Of a stretch of DNA of 64,000 nt, positions 1-12,447 are shown piece after piece (positions within the stretch are counted from its first letter, which is position 1; each line of letters begins with the position of its first letter). This DNA is from Malus domestica (lineage: Eukaryota > Streptophyta > Magnoliopsida > Rosales > Rosaceae). A program made the position numbers and the translations under genes. The notes beneath the pieces were generated by a model. It had not been told where the DNA came from and searched no databases. It was given only the letters and a program-made list of their open reading frames with translations. The stretch is taken from positions 29,355,001 through 29,419,000 of the forward strand of contig NC_091671.1 in assembly GCF_042453785.1 (NCBI RefSeq), in the 5' to 3' direction.

Positions 1-381
1 CTTGTGATTTCGAACAAAGAGATGCGAAGAGAGGTGAGATAAGTGGAGCTGTGTTTTGTACTATATTTTCTGTTTTGGCCAGAAAGTTCCATTTTTTCCA
101 GTGACTGAAGCTTCGACATGCATAGTAAGGTAGGGTGTTTAGTTCCAAGTTCCTTCATCAATGATTTTTGTTTGTAAGATGAATTAATACTTAGAAGTTA
201 AATTAGGGTTTGTGTTTCATGTTGGGGCCTATGGATTGTGGAATAAATTTTAGGTTTTGACGTTTTACAAAACTAGGATGGAACCATTTCTAGTTCAAGT
301 GTTAAATTGCATAAATTTGTGAAAATTTTTCCGTAATGTGCATATGGTGTGCATGGCTACATCTTAATATGAAAAGCGGGA

Positions 382-625
382 ATGTTCACTAGTTATGATA
401 CACGTATGTTGTGCCCCGGAAATAAGCGAGTATGACCACAACCTAGTTGGCCTCAGCAAAAAACTAAATTAAGAAAAAGCTTAGAGGATGTTAAGGATCA
501 TGCGTATCCATTAAATAACGACAACGAGTATCATGTTTTCCACGTGCACGGTTAAGCAGTGATTGATATACATAACAAGACTTTTCGAATTGCCATTGTA
601 ACCTTATATATGTAACAATTATGTT
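382..625 (+). repeat. Direct repeat, left copy (about 245 bp)
   Basis: This segment reappears in the same orientation at 1165-1407 with scattered substitutions (mostly transitions). A short stretch at 6-28 also matches 1141-1163, so positions 1-625 look like a second, edge-truncated copy of material found inside the MULE-like element to the right. The left copy has about 340 extra bases between the two matching blocks. No gene is visible in 1-833. Confidence 0.8.
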
Positions 626-1164
626 ACATTGAACTACTTAAATGTAATTACATATTGATGGTCAAATATGGTCCTTGATGTCTCTGTCATTATATATGAA
701 CGTTAACAAGTGATTGTAATAGTATATGGATGTATTGTACTTAAATCTCCAATCTCAATGATGTGTTTTTACAAGTTTACCCTTTTATTAGAATGACCTT
801 GAATCATTTTTCTTTCATCTCTCATAATAATTTGGGAAGTACCCCAAAATAGGACAATTTCTTAATCTTGGGACAGAAATAGGACAAATCGGTCATGAAC
901 AAGTCATGCACACCATGCACAAAACCGAAATCACTAAAATACTCACATATAATTTATAAATACTAAAAATCAGAAGCCCATTGCATCATTTTCTCATTTG
1001 GAAGAGAGGGATGTCAAGAGAACTCTGTGAGCTCTGGGTTTCTGGGTTGAGCTCATATCTTTGAGCTCCGATTTCAAAGAGAGGGAAGTCCAAAGAGAGG
1101 TGAAAAGAGTGAGTTGGGTTTTGGCTTGACCTCATACCTCTGATTTCGAACAAAGAGATGCGAG

Positions 1165-1407
1165 AATGTTCACTAGTTATGATGCACGTATGTTGTACCC
1201 TGGAAATAAGCGAGTATGACCACAACCTAGTTGGCCTCAGCGAAAAAATAAATTAAGAAAAAGCTTATAGGATGTTAAAGACCATGCGTGTCCATGAAAT
1301 AACGACAACGAGTATCATGTTTTTCATGTGCACGGTTAAGCGGTGATTGATATACATAACACGACTTTTCAAACTACCATTGTAACCTTATATATGTAAC
1401 AATTAAT
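1165..1407 (+). repeat. Direct repeat, right copy, inside MULE-like element
   Basis: Same sequence as 382-625, here lying within the inverted-repeat element 834-2685 and ending just before the nested MITE at 1423. The two copies differ by roughly one base in ten by eye. Confidence 0.8.
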
Positions 1408-1422
1408 GTTTAATTGTATCCA

Positions 1423-1904
1423 TGGTCTAAAATATCCATAATATCCCGATATTTCCATCGAAATTTCCGTGTTTTTGGACTACCGATATTTCCGATATTT
1501 TAGACCTTGCTAAGTCACTCATGTATCTTACCATGCAATGTATAAAGTGTAAAATATTGTACTAATTCATTATATATAAATGATTATGGTGTGTTTAAAC
1601 TTCTTTCATTAATTACTACATATTTTCTATACTCATAATGTTTGCCAGCTCACTTTATAATCAACTTAAATCAGTTATATTTATCATGCAATGCATTTCC
1701 TTCCAATTTTTTGTGATAAACTAATAGATAATTGACTAAATAAACATCCTGCAAAGTTTCAATAAAAATTTCCAAGCTTTTCTTACAATTTCCGTGGTTT
1801 TTATTCAATTTTTATCGATATCGATAATATCCCAATATTTCCATCGAAATTTCTGTGTTTTTGGATTACCGATATTTCTGATATCATCGATATTTTATAC
1901 CTTG
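1423..1904. mobile_element. MITE (482 bp) nested in the MULE-like element
   Basis: Both ends carry related inverted termini (TGGTCTAAAATATC on the left, CAAGGTATAAAATATC as complement of the right). The subterminal regions both contain a phrase built around GATATTTCC and CATCGAAATTTC. The flanks 1413-1422 and 1905-1914 are identical (ATTGTATCCA), a 9-10-bp target duplication typical of Mutator-type MITEs. Confidence 0.8.
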
Positions 1905-2454
1905 ATTGTATCCACTATACCAATAGGTTGCCGTTAAAGTTTCTTATTAATGTGAAAAGCAGCTCGTTGCTTGATCTCTAGTTCTACACATGTACTGTAC
2001 ATATGATGTGCATATAGTGTATATGAACAGGTGATGGCATTATTTTTCTGATTTCAAAGAGAGAGTTGTGAGCTCTGGGTTTTTGGGTTGGCTCAGATCT
2101 GTGAGCATATCATGTGCATGTCGTGTACATACAGTGAGCAAGTCTTGAAAAATTCATCAAATAAAACACTAGCATTTAATGTCTGGGCTTTGTTCCACCC
2201 TCGATGTGAGTCCAGTGGTGGTGATCTCGAGCCTCAATCGTTTGCCGTGTTGCCAGAAAATGGCCGGAAAACTCGCAACCTGCTTGAGTTTTAATCCCAA
2301 CTATCAGGGATGAGATTCGTGATAAGGCTAGGTGTTTTGGACTCGTGAGGACGAGATGAAATTGGTGATGGCTTCGATTTGGACGGTGTTGGTCGGGATG
2401 ACTATGCACCGTGTGTGCACAGTGACAAAGGGAGAGAGAATGCATGAGGGAGAA

Positions 2455-2519
2455 AGTGAGAGAAGAGAGAATAAGGGAGAGAGAGAGTAGAGAGAGAGTA
2501 GAGAGAGAGAGAGAGAGAA
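2455..2519. repeat. (GA)n-rich microsatellite
   Basis: Imperfect GA/GAGA repeats. Predicted short ORFs across this tract are low-complexity artefacts. Confidence 0.8.
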
Positions 2520-2694
2520 ATCAGAAAATTGGAGGAAATAACCAATTTATATATGAGCGTAATTAAGTCTTCAAGGTGTAGAAAAGTCATATTTATGTCC
2601 AATTGTTGTGCATGGCATGTGCATATTCAAAATGTCCTATTTCTGTCCCAAGATTAAGGAAAAGTCCTACTTCTTGGTATTTCCCTAATACTTT

Positions 2695-4389
2695 TGACAC
2701 AACTATATATTTGCAATAGAAGTGGAAAATTTGAACTAAACCACACAATGAGTTAGTTATAATAAATTAGTATTGAACTTGTTATTTATGAAAATCGAAC
2801 GTAAGTTCTCACACTTACATAGTCCTCCTATACTAATTTTACCAATACTAGACAAATAACTTGTTAGGCACAGCCACGTTAGTTAAGTGCTTCCCCGACA
2901 CTCGAATTCAAATCTCCTAAATAGTTTAGATAAGTAGAAAACGGTACTTTTTTTTTCGGAAACAGAAAACGGTACTTTTGATATGGTATAATTTATGGGC
3001 TTTGTTTTTGTCAAGGAAATTATTCTTAATTATGAAGAAATAGATTTACGTACTAAAGGTCCATAAGAGAAACAAAAACAAGCAAAAAAAGGACCAACCA
3101 AACAAACCAATAAGAGCCCAACCAAACAGCTAAAGCCTAAAGACAGAAAAAACATAAAGCCGAGAAACCCGTTGCTACCGCCTCCGCCGACATAGTGCAT
3201 CTTGACCAACGCAAATCTATGCCCATCACCAAACATCGCCTCGCCAAACTCATCATCCAACCCTAAATAGCTCTCTGTGCACATCCACAAAGTAAAGAAA
3301 CCGAAGCTCTACGCACCATCTCGATGGGAAGTATGACTAAAGGTCGAAGCTCAGATGAACGATAGGAAGGGATGCCAGTAAAGTAAAAAGAGGAAGGCAG
3401 ATCGAGATGTGGAGCAGAGGAAAAAGCACTAGAGAAGGGGAAAAGAAGAGACAAAAGAAGAAAGGGGAAATTGGCAACCGACCCAACCGAAGATAGAGTT
3501 GGCACCACCGACTTTTAGTAGGATTGAAAACCCCATGCTAGAGTCGGCGCCACCTATTTTTGTGTGCAACCTATGCATTTAGATTTAGTTGTGGGCAGCT
3601 CTTTTGGATAGCGATCAAATCGGGGCGTTTTGATATAGACCCCTCATTTTTAGGCTTCTTAGATTAAACATCTGTTCAATTTAACAATTTGATTAAACAT
3701 TCTCCTACAATTTTGGTGTCATGTGTATTTTAATTAACCCATTGTAACATACCTAAATTACATATTTTGCCATAGCCTTTAACATATCTCTTTGCCGTAT
3801 CCAGTTTCTTCACCCCAAAATGCAAGCAAGTTTCCTAGATTCTTGCTAACTATGTCTCAGAGTTTTAATCCGAGTAGAATACTTGTTGACTATCAGAAGG
3901 ATTTGAATTTAAGGATATTAATAATGTTATTTTTCTAGTGAATTTTATTTTCCAACGGCACTTCCTTCCTATGACATACCATAAGTTTCAAAAGCCTTCT
4001 TTTCGTACCGAGGTCGACGTTGGTATTCAGGTTCCAGTTACTGATTTTTATTCAATTATCAGTTGGGTGCATTGATTTTGATTGTCTTTCAAAGTCGAAG
4101 GTTTTGATTAAACGAAAAAAATAAAAGATGAAAACTTGATTAATCTAGGTATAGCTGAAGTTGTTATCGAGTTAAAAAACATGATTCACATGTTAGGGTC
4201 GATGCATGTTGTGTATTAGCCAAATTATTAATTATGGTTTTAGTATTAATTGAATTAAGAATCCCATGTGGAGCTTCGGTTGGATCTCAGATCCATCCAA
4301 CTTGCTAGGAGTTACACCGCAACCTACGTAGCTAGTATAAGAAGTTGAGGGTCCTGAGCAAGGCTATGATTAGTACATTATTAATGTTA
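2695..4389. other. Intergenic, no gene recognised
   Basis: AT-rich sequence with a GC-richer patch at about 3040-3560. The patch yields two short minus-strand ORFs with no domain I recognise and may be a decayed transposon remnant. Confidence 0.5.
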
Positions 4390-5160
4390 TGCTGACTCAT
4401 ATTGGACTGCAACTTTGTAATGCACCAGTTAACATTTTTAATTTGGTACATTATTGGACTGCAACTTTGTAATGTACCAAGAGTTTGGTACGTAAAGTTT
4501 TTATTTTTGAAACGTATTTGTCTGGAAAAACGTTATACAGTGTGTGTTTGTAATGTACCAAGAGTTTGGTACATTACTTAATGTTACACCGACTCATATT
4601 GATCGTTTGGTTCATGATAGAATGTTAAATTAGATCATTCAAGACGTTTGGTACGTAAAGTTTTTTTATTTTTGAAACTTATATTTCTGGAAAAACGTTA
4701 TACAGTGTGTGTTTGTAATTTACCAAGAGTTTGGTACGTTACTTAATTTTACACTGACTCATAATGATCGTTTGGTTCATGATATAATATTAAATAAGAT
4801 CATTCCAGGCATTTGGTACGTAAAGTTTCAGTAATTTTTGAAACGTATTTGTCTGGAAAAACGTTATACAATGTGTTTGTAATGTAACAGGAGTTTGGTA
4901 CGTTACTTAATGTTACACTGACTCATACTGATCGTTTGGTTCATGATATAATATTAAATTAGATCATTCCAGGCATTTGGTACGTAAAGTTTTTTTATTT
5001 TTGAAACGGATTTGTCTGAAAAAACGTTATATATTGTGTTTGTAATGTACTAGGAGTTTGGTACGTTACTTAATGTTACATTGACTCATAATGATCGTTT
5101 GGTTCATGATATAATGTTAAATTAGATCATTCAAGGCGTTTGGTGCATAAAGTTAATTGC
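4390..5160 (+). repeat. Tandem repeat, period about 163-165 bp, 4-5 copies
   Basis: The phrase GAGTTTGGTAC recurs at 4563, 4728, 4891 and 5054, followed each time by CTCATA-TGATCGTTTGGTTCATGATA and a TGGTACGTAAAG block. Spacing is 165, 163 and 163 bp. The copies diverge by a few per cent and the first is partial. The unit length is in the range of plant satellite monomers, but the array is short. Confidence 0.85.
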
Positions 5161-6211
5161 ATAGGGGCAAAGTTGTACTCACCGGTCATTAGCTCCTATC
5201 AAAACGAGATTATACAAAGAAATTAGACTAAAAGCTAGAAATGGACGACGCCATTGGGCTAGTATCGATACATGTAGTAGGCCAACTAAGAAATGTGGTT
5301 CTCTGTTCGGAGGCTTTGATTTTGAAAAAAAAAAAAGAACACGAGTAAGAGACTTTCATAGATGGGATTGAATTAAAAAAACGTGGAAGAACCGGCTTCC
5401 TAAAGAATAGGCACGTACATAAATATATCTACATAAAAGGATATATATGGAATTTAATAATTAATATATTAAATTAAAAAAACACAATAATGACTTGTAA
5501 TCTAAATAAATATAAAAATGTTGACATAGCTATTGTTTAGGCATCCTAATCAAATTTTGTATTAGAACCAATGTTTAATCTAAAGAGGATTAGAAAAGTG
5601 ATGGGGATTCTAATTTTCCCAATTATAATTTCTTACACGACATGTTAACCCGACTCAAAATGATTCGAAAATAGCAAGTTGAGATCAACACGTTAACTAA
5701 TGGGGTCGTTATCAGATCACACTTGGGTAGAAACTTCTTATTTTCCTTCACGCAACCAATTATAAAACCGAGGGATCAAAGTAATACACCACGAATTATA
5801 ATACAGGTAAATGTCATAACCAATATGCCCATTTTAAAATATATTTTCAACGTTGCTTCACTTATTTCATAACACGTGATATACATTCTTGTGTTTTATG
5901 CACACAGAAAAATCTTTGGACCAGGAGGGGGTAAAACACAACTGACATGACACCTTTATACACAGAAAATAACATTTATTCACCCACAATAGTAACCACA
6001 AGGGATTTTACGTATCCATAAGGCACCCTAAACAAATAGATCGAAGTTGTTACGCAGAATACACACACTGCAAACCATGAACAGCTGACTATGCAAAACC
6101 AGTTTTGCTTATTTAGGCATCGGCTAGCATCCAATAAAAGGTACAGACATTAACCCAAATCGAATACTGCAATACTAGATTCACATTGTAAACACCCACC
6201 AATCTGCTCAT
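5161..6211. other. Intergenic / 3' flank of GGP
   Basis: AT-rich, no ORF of interest. The part nearest 6211 should contain the 3' untranslated region of the minus-strand gene that ends at 6212. The exact poly(A) site cannot be read. Confidence 0.5.
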
Positions 6212-8372
6212 TTACTGCAGAACAATGCATTCTTGTGTCTCACCAACCATAGCAGCGCGGGAGCTTTTGTTAATGGTAGCGTCGACTTCTTCATGAGAAC
6301 GAGGCTTAACTTCTGGATCCTCCGGCAAATTTTCATTCCCATTATTACCGGAAGCAATACGTTCGAAAATAAGAGCATTCACTTCTTGGAACCTCTCTTC
6401 AGAAAGGGAAACCTCTGCCAGGAGCTTCCAAGCATTTTCATCTGAAGCCTCGTCGTAGTCCTTTTTCCTCTTCAAGACCATATGCCCACTAATTTCCCAC
6501 ACCGCTGGATTCACCTGTGTATCCAGAACCTCTGCACTCACTTCTCCAAGAGCTTGTTTCTCAGCATAACACTGCATTTCATACGATATGCATGGAGGTG
6601 AGTGAAACAGCCTATGCACAACAAAAATATTACTTACGAAGCATTTGTGTTTCATTGACTATATACCTGTGGCAGGAGAAAGATTCGCTTTCCACAATCA
6701 GAGATAAGGACATTGTACGGTACGTTGTTTTCTTGAAGGCATATGCAGGCATCAGAGACGGTGTAAGACAAATCTTCCAGAGTGTTTCCACCCTCAAAAA
6801 CAAGACCTCTGACAGGATAGTTCAGAAGCTCAGAGACCTTCACCTCAGCATTCAGAGTGGATATTTTCTTGGTAGGAGCCTTCTCAATGGGAAAGGTCAC
6901 GGCCAAGTAGTAAGCCTATAAACGGAAGAAAATTTGTTTGAGTGACAACTATAAATAGTGAAAAAATCAGAAGCTGAATCCAATAATTAACGCCAGCTTG
7001 CTAGAAAAGTATGCAGTTAGAAACCTGGAAGTGAAGGTGATTGATGGTAGCAAATGCACCCAAGCTGTTGTAACCCAATCGAAAGTAAGGACTCCCAGCT
7101 TCAGCCGCCATGTGAAGTGCAAGCAAGAAGCTTTCCCGGTCAATCCTTTGTGGCAAACGCTCAAAAATACGAGGAATCAACAGCACATGGCCATATTCAA
7201 TAGGACTGACCTGTTAAATGGGGGACAGTAAACGATAAATACTTTTTTCTCAAATACCTTGTTAAGAACAAATAATGCACAAGGAGAAAGAGCTTACATT
7301 AATGGCAACAACGCTCGGAGAATTTTCAACATCAATGGGTGCACTAGGGAAAAAGTGAACTTCACCATCTTCACTGGCTTCAAACCGGAATAGAACCTCC
7401 TCTTGTCCAACTTTAGTGAAGTTAAACTTGCTGCTATCAAAGGGCTGGAGGACCTTATCAACTCGAAACTCAGTTGGTCTCTTCTTAAGATGGCGACCCT
7501 CATTCAGCTGGGCAATGAAACCATATTGCCCTGGGATCACCTACACCAAATTATCAAAGAAATTGGTCCCCATATGCCACATAAGTATATAGTCCATACA
7601 CATTGTTCCTCAGCTCGAATTTCAATTCCCGTTAACAAACACTACAAAATTGAGGAAAAGTAAGTGAATCCACCTTGGTTTCACAAGCAGTGACATCATA
7701 GCGAAATAGCCCTCTCTGCATGCGATCCTCCCACTGTACCATTAAGTGGTAAGCAATTTTACTCCAAAATAATTGCTAAACACAAGAGGTAATAAACAAA
7801 TCTGGTGATCTTTCTTCATCTCCTGTAAATCAATTTACCTCCCCGAGAAGCAGCGAGTCAAGAAACGCAACGGGAGGCTCTCTTTTGTCATGTCCGGGCA
7901 CACCCGTGTCACCATTATTCACGTTCCGCTTCTTGAAGGCATACAATGGAAGTTTTGCCCCTACACAAACCGAAATTGGTACAAAACCCAGTCATAACTA
8001 GAGCCTATACCAAGCGAAAAACCATGAGAACCCAACATAAAATCATTTTCTTCAAATCCCATAAAATAAAATAAACAACGGACCGTACAATGTCCTTATC
8101 TCTGATTGATTCCATAAAAGAAAAAAAAAAGCAAGAATCTTGACAACTTATCACATAGGTAGGCTTGTTTTACAAAACACCTATTCAAGTGCATAACAAA
8201 TAAAGCACAGAAATTCAAGTTCAAAGCGGAGGGCATTTCAACAAATACCTGGAATGCAACATTGGTTAAGGCAATTGCGGCCACAACCCTCGACGCGGCG
8301 AGCACCCTCCTCCGCCTCATCTTTCTGGTAATTCGAAACGACGGTGGGAACCCTCTTGATCCTCAACATCAT
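6212..8372 (-). CDS. GGP: GDP-L-galactose phosphorylase (VTC2/GGP)
   Basis: Seven coding exons (minus strand): 8372-8249, 7960-7839, 7733-7674, 7540-7298, 7210-7025, 6915-6667, 6571-6212, all bounded by GT-AG and joining in frame to 447 aa, close to the about 442 aa of Arabidopsis VTC2. The enzyme converts GDP-L-galactose plus phosphate to L-galactose-1-phosphate, the first committed and rate-controlling step of the Smirnoff-Wheeler ascorbate pathway, in cytosol/nucleus. Seen: the HIT-superfamily catalytic motif HLHFQ at residues 241-245, with the central His 243 as the expected nucleotidylated residue; the family-typical stretches [33 protein letters not shown] and [19 protein letters not shown]. 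Two adjacent ATGs (8372 and 8369) open the ORF; either could be used. The leader contains a conserved uORF (8556-8750). No break was seen, so it is probably functional. Confidence 0.97.
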
Positions 8373-8555
8373 GCTCCCTCCCCTTCTTTCTCTCTCTCTT
8401 TTTTTTCCTTTTATTTTTTCTTAATTCTCAGTAAAATCAAACACCACCAAACCCAAAACCCCCCGAAAACAACAATACGATCTACTCGTGCGCTTTATAG
8501 AAGAAAAAAAATCTCTAAAATCTCCTAAGAATCTAACCAAGAAAGTCTAAAAAAG

Positions 8556-8750
8556 CTAATATAAGCAGAAGAGAAAAACAGAGGATGCAGAACCGCCACC
8601 AGCGAGGAAGAGCAGGTCGGAGGGGCTACCGCCTTCGGAAGGCAAAGCGCCACGCCCGCCGTGCGGCGAAGGGTTGCTCTCAATTACACAACCCTTTCGT
8701 CGGACAGCCCGGACATGAATGAGCGGCCGAGGAGCTCCGTGTATAGCCGT
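8556..8750 (-). CDS. Conserved ACG-initiated uORF in the GGP leader
   Basis: On the minus strand an ORF opens with ACG at 8750-8748, has no in-frame ATG at its start, and runs 64 codons to TAG at 8558-8556, about 180 nt upstream of the GGP start. Its peptide contains the blocks HVRAVRRKGCVIE, SPHGGRGALPSEGGSPSDLL and FLAGGGSASS. I recognise these as the strongly conserved uORF of plant GGP/VTC2 leaders, known to begin at a non-canonical ACG and to repress translation of the main ORF when ascorbate is high. The GC-rich coding-like sequence stands out from the AT-rich surroundings. The start codon assignment rests on family knowledge. Confidence 0.92.
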   Translation of the reverse strand, partial: TAIHGAPRPLIHVRAVRRKGCVIESNPSPHGGRGALPSEGGSPSDLLFLAGGGSASSVFLFCLY

Positions 8751-8920
8751 GATGTCTACAACTCGTCGAACCTGGGTCTTACCCCTAAAAATATACCAAA
8801 AAATTGATCAAACACCTTCCTTTCTTCTCCCTCAGATAAAATAGGAAACAACCCAGAAAGGCGAGGATCGCCTGTTTCGAACTGAAGTGAGTGGGGGTGT
8901 GGGGAGGAGATGAGGGGGTG

Positions 8921-8928
8921 GATTTATA
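8921..8928 (-). promoter_or_regulatory. Candidate TATA box of GGP
   Basis: TATAAATC on the minus strand, in a pyrimidine-rich context, about 170 bp upstream of the uORF and 550 bp upstream of the main ATG. It would give a leader of roughly 500 nt that includes the whole uORF. Inferred from position and sequence only. Confidence 0.55.
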
Positions 8929-9487
8929 GGTGTGGGGAGAAGAAGGGGTGTTCGTGGCTGAGGGTGTACCGTGGGGTATGTATTTGTATTTTAAGGATAA
9001 TAATTGAGGGAAAAAAACCCACATAAGCTGGTTAGTAAGTTCATTATTTTTCAAAATATATTTTCCAAAAAACAACAATAACTAACACAACTAAAATTAA
9101 AAAAAAAATAATAATAATCATAACGTAACAAACTATTACGAAAAGGGTATAGTATTTAGCTTAATTTGCATGCAATTTTTTTCCTTCCTTGTAAAGTAAC
9201 CCACCTTTTGTTTTATCACAAACGCAACCGTCCACCGTAGGAAATTTCCCAACCGCAAGGACAACATCTCAACATCATAATCCATAAAACCCAAAATTCT
9301 CACTTCATCTCCGAAGCTTCCCGTAAGAGAATTCTGCATATTGTGAATCATTATTTAATTCTTTATTGGCCCCAGAAATCAGGAAAACGGATTAAAAAAT
9401 TAAAAAATCTAATCTAATCCCACTTAAAGGACCCCACCACTCAGAAAGAGTGAATATTCTAAAAGATGATTATTTGAATGTATTTGG

Positions 9488-9703
9488 ATTCTATCCGGAT
9501 CCAATCCAACTTGTGGGGGTTCTTGACATCCTCACATTTTAGCCTTTTATCATGTATCATACGATTATAAATTATTATTTTTATTTAAAATTAAACATAA
9601 ATAATACTTAAAAAAAATAACCGTACGATGTACGATAAACAACTAAGATGTGAGGATCTTTAGGAACCCTACAAAGTAAATTCGGAGAGGATCCTCTTCC
9701 TAT
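9488..9703. mobile_element. Palindromic MITE, family A copy 1
   Basis: Both halves are roughly complementary: it starts with ATCCGGATCC and CATCCTCACATTTTAG and ends with AAGATGTGAGGATCTTTAGG and GGATCCTC, around an AT-rich centre that contains ATCATACGATTATA. A related copy lies at 10730-10943. Such hairpin elements are abundant near genes in Rosaceae (recall, not tested). Confidence 0.6.
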
Positions 9704-9789
9704 TTGAATAACTCAACAACTTTCGTTGTAATTGAAAGAAAATTATTCAACATTTGTGCCGCATTAACACACTAACAAAATGGGGGGAT

Positions 9790-10200
9790 AATGTCTGGCT
9801 ACTTAAGGATGAGTAGAGATTCATGCTAACAAATTTTAGTGTTTAAATTACAGAGTTTTGTGCTTATGATCAGAACCGTTCATATTATGAATCATTTTGT
9901 AAATATCATATTTGCCAAAAAAATTAAAACTAAAGTCGTTCAGTCAATCTATTGTATCAAATACATAGACAGTTCATAATTCTTTCATTAATTCCATTCA
10001 TCTATTTTTACACAATTCAATAACTCAACAACTATGATTTTAATTGTTTCTAGCATAAACGATATTTATATAGTGATTTATAATATAAAATGTTCTAATT
10101 ATAATAATTTTGAGCAGAAATTCTTACTTATCATTTGAGTAATTAAGTATTGGTAGAAGTTTAATGATATGACCAAATTGATGTTTGATAGTAAAGTATT
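9790..10200. mobile_element. Diverged hairpin MITE, family B
   Basis: Left end GGCTACTTAAGGATGAGTAGA and right end TTACTTATCATTTGAGTAAT are diverged inverted repeats. Internal phrases (AACCGTTCATATTATGAATC, GTCGTTCAGTCAATCTATTG) resemble, in order and spacing, those of the clearer element at 27708-28130. Boundaries are approximate. Confidence 0.45.
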
Positions 10201-10729
10201 GATCAATTTTGAGATTAATGGAGGGAGTCAATTCCAAATACCTTTTTTAATAAAAATAAAAAAATAAAAAACCTTTTTATTGTTAAAAAAATTAAAATAA
10301 AAACCTTAATTTGACCATACTGAGCCTCCAAAAAAGAAATATAAAAATACAAACCAATCCCACTTGGAGGGACCCACTAACGAGAGACAGTGAATATTCT
10401 AATGCGTGCAAACAAACACGTGGGTTGGAAGGCTGCCTGTTGATAATTAGACGACAGTGAATTGACCATGGCAGCGGATTTTAATCTTAAAAAATTGGAG
10501 CCGAGTCTTCCTACGAAATTTACAAGAAGACGGTCCGCATTCCACAAAGCAAGCACACAAATTTTAATTGAAATAAAAATTTAGGATTCGGGATCCATGA
10601 GGGAATCATTCTATATGCTGTGTTTTGGATGAGGTGGACTTATAACTTCAAACCTACCATGATGATGTACTGTACCTTTCAAGTATTTAGGAGCCTAACT
10701 ACCCTCATGGTCGAAAGAGCGTTCGGAAA

Positions 10730-10943
10730 TCTCTTTGTGAGGATTCTTTAATTATAGGAATCTTTTAATTATATCTATTTTATTGTATATCATGTGATTA
10801 TATATTATTGTAATTTTTTTTAAATTGAATATAAATAACATCTAACAAAAACAAGTCGTACGATCTATAATAAACGGACGTGATTGGAGAATCTTTAGAG
10901 TCCTCATAAAGAGGATTCAGATAGGATCCTCATTCCTCATCAT
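10730..10943. mobile_element. Palindromic MITE, family A copy 2
   Basis: Begins TCTCTTTGTGAGGATTC and ends AAGAGGATTCAGATAGGATCC, with the same internal order as 9488-9703, including a TATATCATGTGATTATA centre-left phrase and ACGATCTATAATAAACGG on the right. No coding capacity. Confidence 0.6.
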
Positions 10944-12447
10944 CATGCTTGTAGTTTTTTTTTTTAAATTTTATTTTATCAATTTCTTGATGTCTAAGTT
11001 AGTCATTTAGTATTACGGTATTCATTTTCATTTGTACATAAGTAGGAGCTCAAGGCTCAACTTCATAGATGACGCATTTGATATTAAATTGTTATAGTTA
11101 GCTTATTATATGGTTTTCCCAAATTATGCATCTACACTTGGTGTAACCATGTCGTTGAATAACAAATAAAAATAAAAACTAATTTCATGACAACTCGCTA
11201 AAACTCTAGAGAAAACCAAAATGATAGTGTGTTGTACTCGAGAGAAAACCAAATCACAATGTGTTCACATGCACGAGTTGTTTTGCCTGCAACTCCCCAA
11301 CTAAAGAAGTATTAGTAGTGCATGTAGTTCAATATCTTAATGAATAGAATGTTAAATTTTTATCTATGCATTATGAATTCTAAACCCTCTCTTTTATTTT
11401 TTGTAATAGTTCGAACTCCCATCTTTTTCTCTTAATAACAGTTAATTAAAATAAATAAATAGTAGTCTAAGTCGTCGTCCTTAAAGTTATAGTAAATGCA
11501 CCAGGACATTCAAGGACGCACAGGGCCCAAAGTACTATGCAAAGCAAAAAGTGGTGGTAGTAGACTAGTAGCAGTCGTCGTCCTTAAAATTAAGGGACAT
11601 GCCCCATAATATCCAAGGACAATCACCTTATCCATTGTCCATGTCTTGCTCACATGGGTGTGGGCGGTGACCATAAAAACATGGGGTCTTCATGCCAGTT
11701 TCACTAGATGGCTGCATTATCCTTGTTTCTAAAGCTTGTACCTAAACACATATATATTGGTATCCAACGCTGAAGTTTAGTAAATTGAACATGTAACCAA
11801 CAATAAGAGATTTTATACCTAATTAATTTTGATGAATTTTTTGAGCTTGTCGTAATGTGGAGCAATAACCTCTTTAGATAATACAGTTAGAACTTTCATA
11901 AAAAATAAAGAATTAAAGGAGCAAATAAGTTATGTAAGTCCTAACAAGTTATCTAGATGGCCATTGTTCTATATTTGACAAGTTCAAGAGTACTCATGAT
12001 ATTTTAGTTCAAGAAGACAAAGTTCCAATTTTCTTTTTTTTAATATGATCTCACATTTTTTTAATGTTTTGTTTTTGGACATAGCGATAGATGATTTGAA
12101 CTTAACTACAAAAGAGGAAGCATAGTAATATTTGAAAGTGTTTTTGGTGAAATGAATTTTGAGTTCAAAAAGCACTTCAATTGTTTGTTGGAAGAAGCAC
12201 CAGATGTATGATTCTTATAGGAAGCACTCCAAATGTTTTTGAGGATCCACTTGAATTTTTACTAAAGATTGATATTAAAATATTTTCACAAAAAACGGTT
12301 TTAATCATTTTAAAAGTAGTCCAGATGAGCCCTAGTCTGTTTGAGTTCTGCAAAGTATCATTCTATGTTATTGTTATTGAGAAGGGCATGTCATTTGCTG
12401 TTTGAAATACGTCAACATAAGGTTTCGAGCCAATTCACACGGCCCTC
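10944..12447. other. Intergenic, no gene recognised
   Basis: AT-rich DNA with no ORF that looks coding on either strand and no clear repeat boundary. Confidence 0.5.

Larger units (their letters stand above)
834..2685. mobile_element. Non-autonomous Mutator-like element (1.85 kb)
   Basis: The two ends are inverted repeats of about 85 bp sharing the core TTAATCTTGGGACAGAAATA, starting GGGAAGTACC on the left and GGGAAATACC on the right (complement). Flanks are TAATAATTT (825-833) and TAATACTTT (2686-2694), a 9-bp target duplication with one mismatch, as expected for the Mutator superfamily. No transposase is encoded. The interior holds a nested MITE and a purine-rich (GA)n tract. Confidence 0.8.

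Noticed and set aside
3030..3508. Two minus-strand ORFs (86 and 81 codons)
   Set aside because: Compositionally biased, no recognisable domain, no splice-consistent extension.
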